Of a stretch of DNA of 64,000 nt, positions 21,606 to 31,361 are shown in pieces (the first letter of the stretch is position 1; every line of letters begins with the position of its first letter). The notes beneath the pieces are model-generated. The model saw only the letters and a list, made by a program, of their open reading frames with translations. It had not been told where the DNA came from and ran no database searches. The position numbers and the translations under genes were made by a program. Source of the stretch: Lysinibacillus xylanilyticus (GTDB lineage Bacteria > Bacillota > Bacilli > Bacillales_A > Planococcaceae). The stretch covers positions 124,318 to 188,317 of the forward strand of contig NZ_LFXJ01000013.1 in the NCBI RefSeq assembly GCF_001183605.1, read 5' to 3'.

Positions 21606-21751
21606 CCAGAAAGACCATCAAAATGCTAAAAAGACCCTTCAAATTAACCAATAAAACCTCATAAAAAAAGTAACAATCGCCAAAGCTTTTGAGGAAGCTT
21701 CAGTATGGCTATAATGGTAATAGTATGTATTTGAATGAAGGAGAGCTCGCA

Positions 21752-22498
21752 ATGAAAAAATCGTTATCACAGCCTTTTTTCTTTCAGGCAGGGCCTAGAG
21801 CAGTTTTGTTATTGCATGGGTTTACGGGAAGCTCGGCGGATGTGCGGATGCTTGGTAGATTTTTAGAGAAAAAAGGGTATACTACATTAGCACCTCATTA
21901 TAAAGGTCACGGTGTGGAACCTGAGGAACTTATTACAACTGGTCCTGCTGATTGGTGGCAGGATGTCGTAGCCGCGTATAAACAGCTGCAGGATGCGGGC
22001 TATGAGGAAATCGTTGTTGCTGGCTTGTCATTGGGTGGTGTGATGGCTTTGAACGTTGCGCTTAATAACCCAGTTAAAGGTATTGTGACAATGTGTTCCC
22101 CAATGACGATGCGTACAACTGATGTTATGTTTCAAGGTGTACTAAAATATGCAAGGGACTATAAAAAGTTCCAAGGTAAAGACGAGGAACAAATCGATGC
22201 TGAGGTTGCATTAATTGCTGAAAAGGGCATGCCATCTCTCCAAGATTTGCGAGAATTTATTGCTCGGACTCGTCAAGAAATTGACATGATTTATGCACCA
22301 ATTTTTGTCGTACAGGCGACAAATGATGAGGTAATTGAGACAGAATCTGCCAACATTATATATAATCAAACTGAGTCACTTGAAAAACATATCAAGTGGT
22401 ATGAAAACTCAAAACATGTTATTACGTTAGATCAAGAAAAAGATCAGTTACATGAAGATATTTATCGCTTTTTAGAAAGCTTAAATTGGGCACAATAA
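21752..22498 (+). CDS. Carboxylesterase, Est30-like
   Basis: This 248-residue alpha/beta hydrolase has the HGFTGSS oxyanion loop (about residues 23-29), the nucleophile elbow GLSLGG (about 93-98), a late aspartate (ATNDEV) and a histidine in SKHVITLD. It matches the 248-residue carboxylesterase of Geobacillus (Est30) in length and motifs. GAAGGAGAG precedes ATG 21752. It sits between secG and rnr as in related genomes; its cellular substrate is unknown. Confidence 0.88.
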   Translation: MKKSLSQPFFFQAGPRAVLLLHGFTGSSADVRMLGRFLEKKGYTTLAPHYKGHGVEPEELITTGPADWWQDVVAAYKQLQDAGYEEIVVAGLSLGGVMALNVALNNPVKGIVTMCSPMTMRTTDVMFQGVLKYARDYKKFQGKDEEQIDAEVALIAEKGMPSLQDLREFIARTRQEIDMIYAPIFVVQATNDEVIETESANIIYNQTESLEKHIKWYENSKHVITLDQEKDQLHEDIYRFLESLNWAQ

Positions 22499-22535
22499 AA
22501 ATATAATTAGTATTTTCTCATGAAGGAGGGAAATT

Positions 22536-25115
22536 ATGAAAGACCAGAAAGATACACTACAAAGTCGTTTACTCGATTTTTTCAGTGAAGAAGAATATAA
22601 ACCATTAACCGTTGGCGAAATCGAGGATGTATTTGGTTTTAAAGATGCTGACGAATTTAAAGAATTAGTGAAAACGTTAGTACGTATGGAGGGGCAAGGC
22701 TTACTTGTGCGTTCTCGCTCCAATCGTTATGGCCTACCAGAGCGCATGAATTTACTTCGAGGCAAATTTATCGGGCACGCGAAAGGCTTTGGCTTTGTGG
22801 CACCTGATATTGAGGGAATGGATGATGTTTTCATTCCACCGCATGAAGTAAATGGTGCAATTAACGGCGATATAGTTTTAATACGTGTGTTAAAGGAATC
22901 GTTCGGTGATCGTCGTGAAGGTACGGTGACAAAGGTAGTAGAGCGTGGACAAACGAGTTTTGTTGGAACGTTCCAAGCAAATCGAGGCTTTGGCTTTGTT
23001 GTTTTAGATGATAAAAAACTACCGATGGACATTTTCATTGCTAAGGGAGATACGTTAGGAGCTGTTGACGGACACAAGGTTGTCGTTGAGATTGCTACTT
23101 GGCCAGAAGATTTAAAATCAGCAACAGGCTATATTACTAAAATTTTAGGACACAAAAATGATCCAGGTGTGGACATTTTATCTATTTTATATAAGCACGA
23201 TATTCCACCTGAATTCCCAGAAGAAGTGGTTGCTGCTGCGCAACGTGTGCCAGATGAAATTACAGAGGCAGATTTAGAGGGCCGCCGTGATTTACGCCAC
23301 GAAACGATTGTGACAATCGATGGAGCAGACGCGAAGGACTTGGATGATGCTGTAACCGTAACGAAAAATGTAGACGGTACTTATAAACTTGGCGTACATA
23401 TTGCAGATGTTAGTTATTATGTAACACAAGGCTCTGTAATAGATATTGAAGCTTATGATCGTGCGACGAGTGTATATTTAACAGACCGCGTTATTCCAAT
23501 GATTCCTCATAGATTATCGAATGGTATCTGTTCATTAAATCCACAGGTTGATCGACTAGTACTGTCTTGTGAAATGATTATTGATGCAAATGGTAATGTG
23601 ATTTCACATGAAATTTTCCAAAGTGTCATTAAAACAACTGAGCGTATGACATATAGAGACGTTTACAAAATTTTAGAGGAGCAGGACGCAGAGCTAATTG
23701 CCCGCTATGAGCCACTAGTACCAATGTTTAAACATATGGCTGAGCTATCTAACATTTTACGTACTAAACGTGCAATGCGTGGTGCAATTGACTTTGACTT
23801 TAAAGAATCTAAAGTGATCGTGGACGAAGATGGTTGGCCAGTAGATATTGAAATACGTGAACGTACAGTAGCTGAAAAGTTAATTGAAGATTTCATGCTA
23901 GCTGCCAATGAAACAGTAGCAGAGCATTTCCACTGGATGAATGTACCGTTCCTTTACCGTATTCACGAGGATCCAAAGCCAGAAAAGCTACAACGCTTCT
24001 TTGAATTTGTCACGAATTTCGGTATTTTAATCAAAGGTACAGGAAACACAGTGCACCCTAAAGCGCTACAGGATGTATTAAAGGCCATTGAAGGCATGCC
24101 AGAGGAGCCTGTTATTTCAACAATGCTTCTACGCTCAATGCAACAGGCAAAATATTACCCTGAAAGCTTAGGTCACTTTGGTTTATCAACTGATTTCTAT
24201 ACACACTTTACGTCACCAATTCGACGTTATCCAGACTTAATCGTCCATCGTTTAATTCGTACGTATTTAATTAATAAAGATACATCAAAAGAAACAGTTG
24301 CACAGTGGAGTATGGCGATGGATGAAATCGCTGACCATACGTCAGAACGTGAACGCCGAGCTGTCGATGCAGAGCGTGACACGGACGCACTGAAAAAAGC
24401 ACAATATATGTCCGATAAAATTGGTGAAGAGTTTGAAGGTATCGTCTCATCAATTACAAACTTCGGGATTTTCGTGGAGCTGCCAAACACGATTGAAGGA
24501 CTTGTCCATATTAGCAATATGACAGATGACTACTACCGCTTTGATGATCGTCAAATGATTATGATTGGTGAACGTACAAATCGTCAATTCCGTATTGGTG
24601 ATGAAGTTACAGTTCGTGTAGCAAATGTTATTATTGAGGAGTCATCAATTGACTTTGAAATCGTCGGAATGGTAACGTCTTATGGACGAACTCGAAAAGC
24701 AGCACCTACTGTTATTCACGCACGCAAAAATTACAGCGACAACAAAGATGGTCGTAATGGCCGCAAAGGTGGTCGCAACGAGGAAGCGCGAGGCGGACGT
24801 GGCAGTCGCGGTGGTCGCAACGAAGAAGAACGAGGCGGACGTGGCAGTCGCAGTGGTCGCAACGAGGAAGTGCGAGGCGGAAGTGTCAGTCGTGGTGGTC
24901 GCAACGAAGAAGAGCGAGGCGGACGTGGCAGTCGCAGTGGCCGCAATGAAGAAGGTCGAAGCGGACAAGGAGAGCGACGTGAAAACGACCGTGATCCACG
25001 AGGACGCCGCAAAGAAGGCTCAAGCCCAGGCCCTAAAAAAGGCGTGAAGCAAAAGCAAAAGTTCTACGAGGGCGTCGCTAAGAAAAACAAAAAGAAAAAA
25101 CCAAAACGTAAATAA
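22536..25115 (+). CDS. Ribonuclease R
   Basis: This 3'-5' exoribonuclease has 859 residues, longer than usual. The order is an N-terminal helix-turn-helix-like region, two cold-shock domains ([10 protein letters not shown] near 80, [11 protein letters not shown] near 150), and the RNB catalytic domain with the metal-binding [13 protein letters not shown] (about 262-274). An S1 domain follows ([17 protein letters not shown] near 635). The last 130 residues are an arginine-glycine-rich tail with five GRNEE-type repeats, then a lysine-rich end. RNase R degrades structured RNA and works with SmpB-tmRNA in rescue, consistent with smpB and ssrA next door. Confidence 0.95.
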   Translation: MKDQKDTLQSRLLDFFSEEEYKPLTVGEIEDVFGFKDADEFKELVKTLVRMEGQGLLVRSRSNRYGLPERMNLLRGKFIGHAKGFGFVAPDIEGMDDVFIPPHEVNGAINGDIVLIRVLKESFGDRREGTVTKVVERGQTSFVGTFQANRGFGFVVLDDKKLPMDIFIAKGDTLGAVDGHKVVVEIATWPEDLKSATGYITKILGHKNDPGVDILSILYKHDIPPEFPEEVVAAAQRVPDEITEADLEGRRDLRHETIVTIDGADAKDLDDAVTVTKNVDGTYKLGVHIADVSYYVTQGSVIDIEAYDRATSVYLTDRVIPMIPHRLSNGICSLNPQVDRLVLSCEMIIDANGNVISHEIFQSVIKTTERMTYRDVYKILEEQDAELIARYEPLVPMFKHMAELSNILRTKRAMRGAIDFDFKESKVIVDEDGWPVDIEIRERTVAEKLIEDFMLAANETVAEHFHWMNVPFLYRIHEDPKPEKLQRFFEFVTNFGILIKGTGNTVHPKALQDVLKAIEGMPEEPVISTMLLRSMQQAKYYPESLGHFGLSTDFYTHFTSPIRRYPDLIVHRLIRTYLINKDTSKETVAQWSMAMDEIADHTSERERRAVDAERDTDALKKAQYMSDKIGEEFEGIVSSITNFGIFVELPNTIEGLVHISNMTDDYYRFDDRQMIMIGERTNRQFRIGDEVTVRVANVIIEESSIDFEIVGMVTSYGRTRKAAPTVIHARKNYSDNKDGRNGRKGGRNEEARGGRGSRGGRNEEERGGRGSRSGRNEEVRGGSVSRGGRNEEERGGRGSRSGRNEEGRSGQGERRENDRDPRGRRKEGSSPGPKKGVKQKQKFYEGVAKKNKKKKPKRK

Positions 25116-25122
25116 TAGAAAG

Positions 25123-25159
25123 GCGAAAGCACCAACAAGCGCTTTAAGGGTGCTTTCGC
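25123..25159 (+). terminator. Stem-loop after rnr
   Basis: A perfect 11-bp stem, GCGAAAGCACC with GGTGCTTTCGC. There is no proper U-run, so it may be a weak terminator or a 3'-end stabiliser allowing read-through into smpB. Confidence 0.55.
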
Positions 25160-25214
25160 TTAATCAATAATAAAGCAGGTATCCCTGCTATCCTTTAAGT
25201 AGAGGGTGAGTAAT

Positions 25215-25682
25215 ATGGCAAAAGGTACTGGCAAAGTATTAGCACAAAACAAAAAAGCCGGGCACGACTACTTCATTGAAGAAACAATCGAAGCGGGCAT
25301 GGTGCTAACAGGCACAGAAATTAAATCCATCCGTGCAGGAAGGGTTCAACTAAAAGAATCCTATGTACAAATCCGCAGCGGCGAAGCATGGATCAACAAT
25401 ATGCATGTTAGCTCATTCGAACAAGGCAACCGCTTTAACCATGACCCACTGCGCGCCCGCAAGCTACTGCTTCATAAAAAGCAAATCGGCGAGCTAGTCG
25501 GTGCCGTAAAACGTGACGGCTACACAATCGTCCCATTAAAAATGTACATTAAAGATGGCTACGCCAAACTCTTAATCGGCGTCGGCAAAGGTAAAAAAGA
25601 TTACGACAAACGTAACGATATGCGCAAAAAAGAAGCAAAACGCGACATGGAACGCGCCTTCAAAGCAAAAAATCAAGATTAA
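25215..25682 (+). CDS. SsrA-binding protein SmpB
   Basis: This 155-residue OB-fold protein has the conserved [44 protein letters not shown] and the basic tail KRDMERAFK. It binds tmRNA and delivers it to stalled ribosomes. ATG 25215 follows AGAGGGTGAG. The tmRNA gene lies 333 bp downstream. Confidence 0.97.
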   Translation: MAKGTGKVLAQNKKAGHDYFIEETIEAGMVLTGTEIKSIRAGRVQLKESYVQIRSGEAWINNMHVSSFEQGNRFNHDPLRARKLLLHKKQIGELVGAVKRDGYTIVPLKMYIKDGYAKLLIGVGKGKKDYDKRNDMRKKEAKRDMERAFKAKNQD

Positions 25683-25691
25683 TAGATTATT

Positions 25692-25724
25692 AAAAAGCTC
25701 ACTATTTTTGATGGTGAGCTTTTA
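25692..25724 (+). terminator. Terminator after smpB
   Basis: AAAAGCTCAC pairs with GTGAGCTTTT, followed by an AT-rich run. Confidence 0.75.
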
Positions 25725-25764
25725 TATTTGGACGGATAGAATAGCTAAAGTGGTGGAGTGCTTT

Positions 25765-25815
25765 CTGCAAGCACAAAGCCGATCCCGGACGTAACTATGA
25801 CGAGGCATAATTGAT
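25765..25815. repeat. Fragment of the dispersed intergenic repeat
   Basis: CCCGGACGTAACTATGACGA followed by GGCATAATTG, related to the block at 11260-11290. Confidence 0.45.
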
Positions 25816-25874
25816 GATTATGAAATAAGAAAATCATTGTGGGCTAGCCAATTTTTTCTATCATAGCGGGACAC

Positions 25875-25903
25875 TTGAACTATAGCTAAATTTGTTTTAT
25901 AAT
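25875..25903 (+). promoter_or_regulatory. Sigma-A promoter of ssrA
   Basis: TTGAAC (25875-25880) and TATAAT (25898-25903), spacer 17. Transcription would start near 25910, giving a precursor with a 5' leader of about 105 nt removed by RNase P. Confidence 0.75.
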
Positions 25904-26015
25904 ATGTATTACTGAATGCCAGATTACTTGGAAGCGTACTTTTAGCTCCCACCGTACTAGAAGAAATTCTAGCTCCTTTACTTGAACGAGGCCACGTGCT
26001 TCGATTCATATTCAA

Positions 26016-26368
26016 GGGGACGTTACGGATTCGACAGGGATGGTTCAAGCTTTAGTCGCGCGTCGGAGGTCTCGGCTCCGTCATCAACGGAAGTTATATA
26101 ATAACTGGCAAACAACAAAACTTAGCTTTCGCAGCGTAAGCTCTTAAGCGCTCTGCCTCTCTATCGCCCATGTAGAGAACGTAGGGCCCAACTTTAGTGG
26201 GATACGGTCGGTGGTGCCATCTGAGTCACCGGCAAGAGATTTCCAGATTAGCGTACAGGACGCCTGTTTGTCGGCATAATGTTACGTGAATTGTAAATAG
26301 GCAAACTACACGCGTAGAAGCTGAAGTATTGGAGTTTCTGGACGCGGGTTCGACTCCCGCCGTCTCCA
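26016..26368 (+). ncRNA. Transfer-messenger RNA (tmRNA)
   Basis: The 5' end GGGGACG pairs with CGTCTCC at the 3' end to form the acceptor stem, and GGTTCGACTCCCGCC forms the T arm. CCA is not encoded. The mRNA part reads GGC AAA CAA CAA AAC TTA GCT TTC GCA GCG TAA at 26107-26139. That adds GKQQNLAFAA after the charged alanine, a proteolysis tag with the usual hydrophobic Ala-Ala end. Length about 353 nt. The 3' part is also the attachment site of the island that follows. Confidence 0.95.
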
Positions 26369-26372
26369 TACA
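26312..26372 (+). mobile_element. attL of the ssrA island
   Basis: The last 57 bases of ssrA plus four more form a 61-bp sequence repeated without a mismatch at 40298-40358. Integration at the 3' end of tmRNA keeps the gene whole. The integrase gene begins 163 bp further on. Confidence 0.92.
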
Positions 26373-26415
26373 AAAATGGCTACAAACGTAGTCATATCAA
26401 CGATTTTCACGATTA

Positions 26416-26460
26416 GGGATATTGAACGGGAGTTGAACTCTTGTTGAATATCCCTTTTCT
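26416..26460 (+). terminator. Terminator downstream of ssrA, inside the island
   Basis: GGGATATT pairs with AATATCCC around a 23-nt loop, followed by TTTTCTT. After integration this island-borne hairpin serves as the end of the tmRNA transcript. Confidence 0.7.
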
Positions 26461-26534
26461 TATCCCTACGGAAAAATGACATATTTTAGCTTATTCTTAG
26501 ACCTTCTAATCAAATTGATTGGGAGGTTTTTTGT

Positions 26535-27518
26535 TTGTCTAACAGAAAAAGAAAGCATGGTATTTTTGCTGTTTCTAATGAAGCAGTAGAGATGATTCAG
26601 GCGGAGGAAGTGCAACAGCAGAAAGTGACAAGTAAACCAATAGCAGAAGCATTAGAAACAATTTTTAATCAAATGAGGGTAGCTGGGAATAGACCACGTA
26701 CAATTGAGAGTTATTCCTATATCTTTAATCAGTTTGTGGAGATGAATAACATTGAGTATGTAGAGGAAATCAACATTGATAGTATTTACAATTACTTAGG
26801 TTCACTTGATGTAAGCCAACGTACTAAGTTGATTCGCTTGAAATCAACAAAAGCCGTATTAAGCAAATTCCATAATAATGGTTGGATAAAAGAACGATTT
26901 TGGAGCAACATTCAGATTAAGATTGATAAAGAGGTCAAAAAGGGTGCGAAGGATTCTGATATAGACCGCTTACTACAATTGATTGATAAGACCACGTTCA
27001 TTGGCTTTAGGGACGCTTGTGCGGTCACATTAATGTATAAGACAGGTATTCGTATTCGCACGTTAGGTGAACTTAGAGAGCGTCATATTGATTTTGAGAA
27101 TCTATGCTTGAGTCTTGATGGCTCTACTTTAAAAAATCATAAGTTCCTCAAATTGCCTATTACTCAGGAGCTTGCGGATATGTTACAAATGCTGTTGAAA
27201 CTAAATAAGGGTATTCGAGAATATTATGGTACGGATAACAGTCATGTGTTTATTACTCAAAATGGTTTACCGATGAACTCAAGTAAATCATCTAACAACG
27301 CTATCTCGAAGCAATTGTGTAAATACTCAAAGCGATTTAGATTAAAAAACATTAATGCTCATGCTATTAGGAGAGCCTATGCAAAGAATCTCTATGACAA
27401 TGGAGCTAGCGTTGCATTAATATCAAAGGCTCTTGGACACAGCTCACTTGATGTAACCACATACTACTTAGATTTAGATGTTGAGGAAGTTGCGAAAGAT
27501 TTGAGGGAGTATCTATAA
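26535..27518 (+). CDS. Tyrosine site-specific integrase of the island
   Basis: This 327-residue protein has an N-terminal SAM-like DNA-binding domain (about residues 35-120) and a catalytic domain. The first arginine lies in YKTGIRIRTLGELRE, then HAIRRAYAKNL (His-x-x-Arg), LGHSSLDVT (His) and the tyrosine in TYYLDLD. The start is TTG, eight bases after GGGAGG; no ATG fits, and the same N-terminus (SNRKRKHGIFAV) is matched by a broken copy at about 41,210. Lying beside attL, it is the likely integrase for the tmRNA site. Confidence 0.92.
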   Translation: MSNRKRKHGIFAVSNEAVEMIQAEEVQQQKVTSKPIAEALETIFNQMRVAGNRPRTIESYSYIFNQFVEMNNIEYVEEINIDSIYNYLGSLDVSQRTKLIRLKSTKAVLSKFHNNGWIKERFWSNIQIKIDKEVKKGAKDSDIDRLLQLIDKTTFIGFRDACAVTLMYKTGIRIRTLGELRERHIDFENLCLSLDGSTLKNHKFLKLPITQELADMLQMLLKLNKGIREYYGTDNSHVFITQNGLPMNSSKSSNNAISKQLCKYSKRFRLKNINAHAIRRAYAKNLYDNGASVALISKALGHSSLDVTTYYLDLDVEEVAKDLREYL

Positions 27519-27826
27519 ATTAAAATAACTGTCTATGTCTTAGAATTAGTTTGTCTCTGAGATGTAGGCATTTTTTATTGAAATCAAACGACAGTTCCCT
27601 TATTATCTAATATTTTATAAATAACAAATTTGAATATCATTAATTTGTAAGTGAGTCTTTTTAACTATTAAAAAGTATAAGTGTTCTCTATACTTAGTCT
27701 TAAAGTATTATATTTTTGTTGATTTTTTGATATTCTTGTATTAATATTAGTTTTATAATATTGAATTGGAAGTTCTTCCATCACTTAATTTGTAAAATAA
27801 TAATAATGTTATGGAGGTGAAAATAA
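27519..27826. other. AT-rich gap after the integrase
   Basis: No gene, repeat or firm terminator is seen. The region ends in GGAGGTG before the next ATG and probably contains the promoter of the small-gene cluster. Confidence 0.4.
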
Positions 27827-28153
27827 ATGACTGAAGAGTTCTATAAGATCCGAAAAAGTTGGTTTACTGATTTAGTAATTCGAAAGTTTCAAGCTTATGC
27901 AATTGTAGATATTGAAAATAAAATACAACAATTATTGCTTGCAGACATAAGAGATGAATTATTCGATGAAAAAATTTCTGAATTGATGAATGAACGTGCT
28001 TATTACGAGAAAGCTTCGAAAGCTCAATTATTAGATGATCTATTGAAGTCGACTAAAGAACGCTTTCATGAAGAAGAGATGAGCTACGCAAAAACTGTCT
28101 TTGATCTGATGTTATCAAAGCGTAAATTTAGTTCCTACCATAAAACACTATAG
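27827..28153 (+). CDS. Hypothetical protein, 108 residues, helical
   Basis: A charged, mostly alpha-helical protein without cysteines, signal peptide or membrane segment. It begins MTEEFYKIRKSWFTDL and has a glutamate/lysine-rich second half. TGGAGGTG lies eight bases before the ATG. I recognise no family. As the first gene after the integrase it could be an excision or regulatory factor, but no helix-turn-helix is visible. Confidence 0.65.
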   Translation: MTEEFYKIRKSWFTDLVIRKFQAYAIVDIENKIQQLLLADIRDELFDEKISELMNERAYYEKASKAQLLDDLLKSTKERFHEEEMSYAKTVFDLMLSKRKFSSYHKTL

Positions 28154-28189
28154 TTAAATGTAGTGAACAATAAGATATTTCAAATATAA

Positions 28190-28219
28190 AACCTACTAAT
28201 TATATTTTTTTAGTAGGTT
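28190..28219 (+). promoter_or_regulatory. Stem-loop before the second small gene
   Basis: A perfect 10-bp stem AACCTACTAA with TTAGTAGGTT, ending 17 bp before the next start codon. Confidence 0.5.
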
Positions 28220-28236
28220 AAAAGTGAGGGAATTGT

Positions 28237-28557
28237 ATGGAGAAAATTATTGATGTAAATTCAGCAGAACAGACTGCGGATGAAATGGAGTTTTTGGAAC
28301 TTCAAAAGATGTTAATAGACGATGGATTGACGAAAGCTTATCGTCACCGTTTAGTAAATAAATTTAAGGAATTGATTTTTTGCTATTGGGATAATTCCGA
28401 TAACTTTGATGAAGTTGTTGTACTTATGAAAGAAGTAATTAAAGTAATGGAGGCAACTGAAGAAGAGATTTTATTTATGTATTTTAAAGATGAATCTATT
28501 GAAGATGCTGAGATGGAAGAAGATCATTTAAATGAAGTAACGTTAGAACTTCCGTAA
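28237..28557 (+). CDS. Hypothetical acidic protein, 106 residues
   Basis: A very acidic (Asp/Glu-rich), probably all-helical protein with no cysteines beyond one in FCYWDNSD. GTGAGGG precedes the ATG. No family is recognised. Small acidic proteins in mobile elements are often anti-repressors, anti-defence proteins or replication accessory factors; nothing here decides. Confidence 0.65.
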   Translation: MEKIIDVNSAEQTADEMEFLELQKMLIDDGLTKAYRHRLVNKFKELIFCYWDNSDNFDEVVVLMKEVIKVMEATEEEILFMYFKDESIEDAEMEEDHLNEVTLELP

Positions 28558-28583
28558 ATATAAGGCATTAATGCAACATTCAA

Positions 28584-28623
28584 TTAAAGTAAATTGGAGA
28601 GTAAAATCTCCATTTTACTTTAA
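28584..28623 (+). promoter_or_regulatory. Two-part stem-loop before the 297-residue gene
   Basis: Outer stem TTAAAGTAAA with TTTACTTTAA, inner stem GGAGA with TCTCC. It is symmetrical and lies 31 bp before the ATG. It could be an attenuator or processing site. Confidence 0.5.
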
Positions 28624-28653
28624 TAAAATACAACTTAGAAAAGAGAGATTTAC

Positions 28654-29547
28654 ATGGGAAATATCGCAGGAAATCACCGATTAAAAGGAATTATTATTAA
28701 GCATCATTCAAAGAAGGTTCAGGATTATTATAATTCTGTAACTTTGGAGAGCAAAAAGGATAACCGAAGTAATGCAATTAAATTATATGAAATCGGTGCT
28801 TGTGAGTTTGAAGATTTACCAATGGTTGAAGCAACTATCGGTAGAATATTTGGAGAATTTAAGAGAGCTGGTACTGGAGCATATAAAGATGTTGAGGTGC
28901 TTTACCAAAATGTAATTGAAGCAGCATTTGCTTATTTTGTAGATAATCACGATCACTTTTATGTCCGAACAAAATTAGCATTTGCAGATGGTATTGATAA
29001 ATATGAACTACATCGTAGAGAACAACATTATACATCTAGTAGTGTATTTTGGTTGCTACATTTAGCGCATGATGATGTTCATAAACCGTATTATGTAGTT
29101 CAAATCCACAATGCCAATGGGGGCTATATAGAAAGAGAAGAATTTAGGAATAAGGATGTCCTTCGTCAAACTTATGGATTAACTAAACAACAATTTGAGG
29201 AAGCACTTGAATCGGGAATATTTATTTTTGATGGAAATGTAGCAAACTTGAAGATCGTTACATCAGCAATCGAAGCATCTTTTATAGAACATTTAAAAAT
29301 TGAGCAACGCTTTCTAGCTTCTCAGATAAGATTCTTAAAACAAGCAGTTGATGAAGATAAGAAATCTTCAATATTAGAATCAATTATTTCTATTTTGGAA
29401 GATATTGATTCATATACAAGACTACTGGGGGAAGACAAAGCTTACAATGAAAAAGTGAAGCAACTCAAAGGGAAGTCTGCAATTGAGCTCTGGAATAAAA
29501 AGGCTGAGGAGCTTAGGGCTAGCCACTATGCTACTAAAGATAAGTAG
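28654..29547 (+). CDS. Hypothetical protein, 297 residues
   Basis: A soluble protein beginning MGNIAGNHRLKGIIIKHHSK. The middle third contains a mixed alpha/beta segment rich in aromatic residues (FWLLHLAHDDVHKPYYVVQ), and residues about 205-290 are predicted long helices, perhaps a coiled coil. I recognise no motif. It lies directly before the helicase gene with a shared orientation, so a replication or DNA-processing partner role is possible but not shown. Confidence 0.65.
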   Translation: MGNIAGNHRLKGIIIKHHSKKVQDYYNSVTLESKKDNRSNAIKLYEIGACEFEDLPMVEATIGRIFGEFKRAGTGAYKDVEVLYQNVIEAAFAYFVDNHDHFYVRTKLAFADGIDKYELHRREQHYTSSSVFWLLHLAHDDVHKPYYVVQIHNANGGYIEREEFRNKDVLRQTYGLTKQQFEEALESGIFIFDGNVANLKIVTSAIEASFIEHLKIEQRFLASQIRFLKQAVDEDKKSSILESIISILEDIDSYTRLLGEDKAYNEKVKQLKGKSAIELWNKKAEELRASHYATKDK

Positions 29548-29582
29548 AAACCTAAATATTAATTACTGAATTTTCTGAATAA

Positions 29583-29636
29583 ATTAAGGGTTATTTTTTG
29601 CTAAAGGGCTATTCATTTAGCCCTCGAATCCTTAAT
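29583..29636 (+). promoter_or_regulatory. Stem-loop before the helicase gene
   Basis: Outer stem ATTAAGG with CCTTAAT enclosing AGGGCT with AGCCCT, ending 17 bp before the start codon. It is the third gene of this cluster with a hairpin just before its ribosome binding site. Confidence 0.5.
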
Positions 29637-29653
29637 AAAATGGAGGTTACAAC

Positions 29654-31120
29654 ATGAATGTTACAGAATGTATTCAACAAGAATACTTAGAATGGCAAAG
29701 AGGAGACATTATCACCATTTCCGCTGGTACAGGAAATGGGAAAAGCCATTTCGTAAAAAATAAACTTTATGACCATGCAAAAAGCAAAGGCAAGCGAATT
29801 TTGTTCTTTCTTCATCGAACCAATACATTAGAACAATTTGAAGCTGAGATTGCTGCTGAAGGGAAAAATGATGTAATTGAATTAATCACATATCAGAGCT
29901 TTGAGAAGGCAATCATCCGTCAAAATCAGCTTGATCTTTGGTTGTATGAATTTATTATTTGTGATGAATATCATTATTTTGGTAATGATTCTTTATTCAA
30001 TAAATACACTGACTTATCACTCAATGAAATTATTGAAGAAACAGATGAACGAGTTGTAGTGCTAATGAGTGCTACAAATGAGTTTATTAAAGAATATTTG
30101 CATAATCGTAAATCGATTACTCCAAAAGAATATGTTTTGCCAGCTAACTATGATTATGTTAAAACATTGGAGTTTTATGAAGATGATCAGCTCATCATTG
30201 ATGGATTAAAAAAACGAGTAGAGAATGGAGAAAAAGCTCTAATCTTTATTGAATCAGCTAATGATTGCTATGAGCTTTATAAGCAGTTTGAGGAGCATAG
30301 TATGTTTATATGCGGTAAAAGTCATAGTAAATATAAGTATGTAGATGAAGAGAAAAGGGAGCAATTTTTAAAGAACCAACGCTTTGATGACCTATTCTTA
30401 TTCACAACACAAACACTTGATGCAGGAGTAAATATTATTGATGATGACTTGCACTTTATTATAGTAGATATAGCTGATCCTGATGTGTTGGTTCAGTGTG
30501 TGGGAAGAAAGCGAATAAGAGATGCAGAAGCTGATTATGTGCATTTAGTGGTGAAGAATCGTTCGAATGGGCGATTAGGTTATGATAAAGGGAACATAAC
30601 CACTCGTATGAAACACGCCAAGTTTCTTGAAGAACATACCCAAGAAGAATATGATCGAGAGTTTTATCGTGAACCTGATCCTTATCAGTTAGTTTATTAC
30701 GAACCACTCCCCAACGGACTTTATAAAATTGGTGTAAATCAACTTCTTTTTGATAGCAATAAGTATAAATATAAGAGACTTAATGATATTCAAGAAATGG
30801 CTGGCGGGTATCGTCAATTTATTGTTGAGATATTTGGGAAAGAAGGAAGCATTTCAATGGATGCTTATTTGGAACCACAAACACGTTTAGCTTTAGAAGA
30901 GGGATTTACTGAAAGATTAATTTTTTATAGCAATGAGGAGAAACAGGCATTTGCTGAAAAATTAAATCTGAAAGTAAATGGTCGCATTATAAAGAGCTTT
31001 AGGAAGATAAATGAGCAGCTAACCAAGAAAGAAGCTTCTTATCGTGTTTATCAACATGACGCTAAAAAGGATGGAAAACGATATAAAACAGCATGGAGAA
31101 TCATTCAAATGCCAAAATGA
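29654..31120 (+). CDS. Superfamily 2 DEAD/DEAH-type helicase
   Basis: This 488-residue protein has Walker A ISAGTGNGKSHF (about residues 22-33), the DEYH box in IICDEYHYF (about 102-110), motif III LMSATNEF (about 137), and the second RecA-like half with TTQTLDAGVNI and VQCVGRKRIRDAE (motifs V and VI). A C-terminal domain of about 150 residues is not recognised. Such helicases are common on Bacillales plasmids and integrative elements, where a role in element replication is plausible. GGAGG precedes the ATG. Confidence 0.85.
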   Translation: MNVTECIQQEYLEWQRGDIITISAGTGNGKSHFVKNKLYDHAKSKGKRILFFLHRTNTLEQFEAEIAAEGKNDVIELITYQSFEKAIIRQNQLDLWLYEFIICDEYHYFGNDSLFNKYTDLSLNEIIEETDERVVVLMSATNEFIKEYLHNRKSITPKEYVLPANYDYVKTLEFYEDDQLIIDGLKKRVENGEKALIFIESANDCYELYKQFEEHSMFICGKSHSKYKYVDEEKREQFLKNQRFDDLFLFTTQTLDAGVNIIDDDLHFIIVDIADPDVLVQCVGRKRIRDAEADYVHLVVKNRSNGRLGYDKGNITTRMKHAKFLEEHTQEEYDREFYREPDPYQLVYYEPLPNGLYKIGVNQLLFDSNKYKYKRLNDIQEMAGGYRQFIVEIFGKEGSISMDAYLEPQTRLALEEGFTERLIFYSNEEKQAFAEKLNLKVNGRIIKSFRKINEQLTKKEASYRVYQHDAKKDGKRYKTAWRIIQMPK

Positions 31121-31124
31121 GAGT

Positions 31125-31173
31125 GGTTAAAAATGTTGTGTGTAATTATATATAGGGACACCAAATTTGACCA
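31125..31173. repeat. 49-bp island repeat, copy A
   Basis: It ends in GGGACACCAAATTTGACCA. It is matched at 31313-31361 (copy B) over its whole length and more distantly at 39911-39959 (copy C). Confidence 0.75.
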
Positions 31174-31202
31174 AGAGAAAAAAATATGCGCTCGTCGAGG
31201 GG

Positions 31203-31293
31203 TTTGGGGACGGACGAAAAGCGTGTTTTTCGAATTGAATTTATCGGGAGCGAAGCGGGAGATAAAACAATTCAAAAACCGCAGCGTCCCCAA
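31203..31293 (+). ncRNA. Candidate structured RNA or DNA hairpin element
   Basis: A nested structure: TTGGGGACG (31204-31212) pairs with CGTCCCCAA (31285-31293). Inside, GTTTTTCGAATTG pairs with CAATTCAAAAAC with one bulge, extended by GCG/CGC, and then TTTATC pairs with GATAAA around a purine-rich loop. It is far more GC-rich than its surroundings and is bracketed by repeats A and B. The function is unknown; it could be a small RNA, an origin-like hairpin or an inserted miniature element. Confidence 0.6.
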
Positions 31294-31312
31294 GATGTGA
31301 TTTTCTAATGAA

Positions 31313-31361
31313 GGATAAAAATGATGAGAGTATTATTATATAGAGACACCAAATTTGACCA
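31313..31361. repeat. 49-bp island repeat, copy B
   Basis: GGATAAAAATGATGA, then GAGACACCAAATTTGACCA. It runs into the terminator that follows. Confidence 0.75.

Noticed and set aside
21245-21629. Two 118-120-codon open frames on opposite strands rich in VDR or LLST repeats
   Set aside because: They follow directly from the 21-bp repeat period, have no ribosome binding site and would give featureless repeats.
24682-25047. Long frames opposite or out of phase in the rnr tail
   Set aside because: Shadows of the repeated arginine-glycine codons; the in-frame rnr tail explains them.
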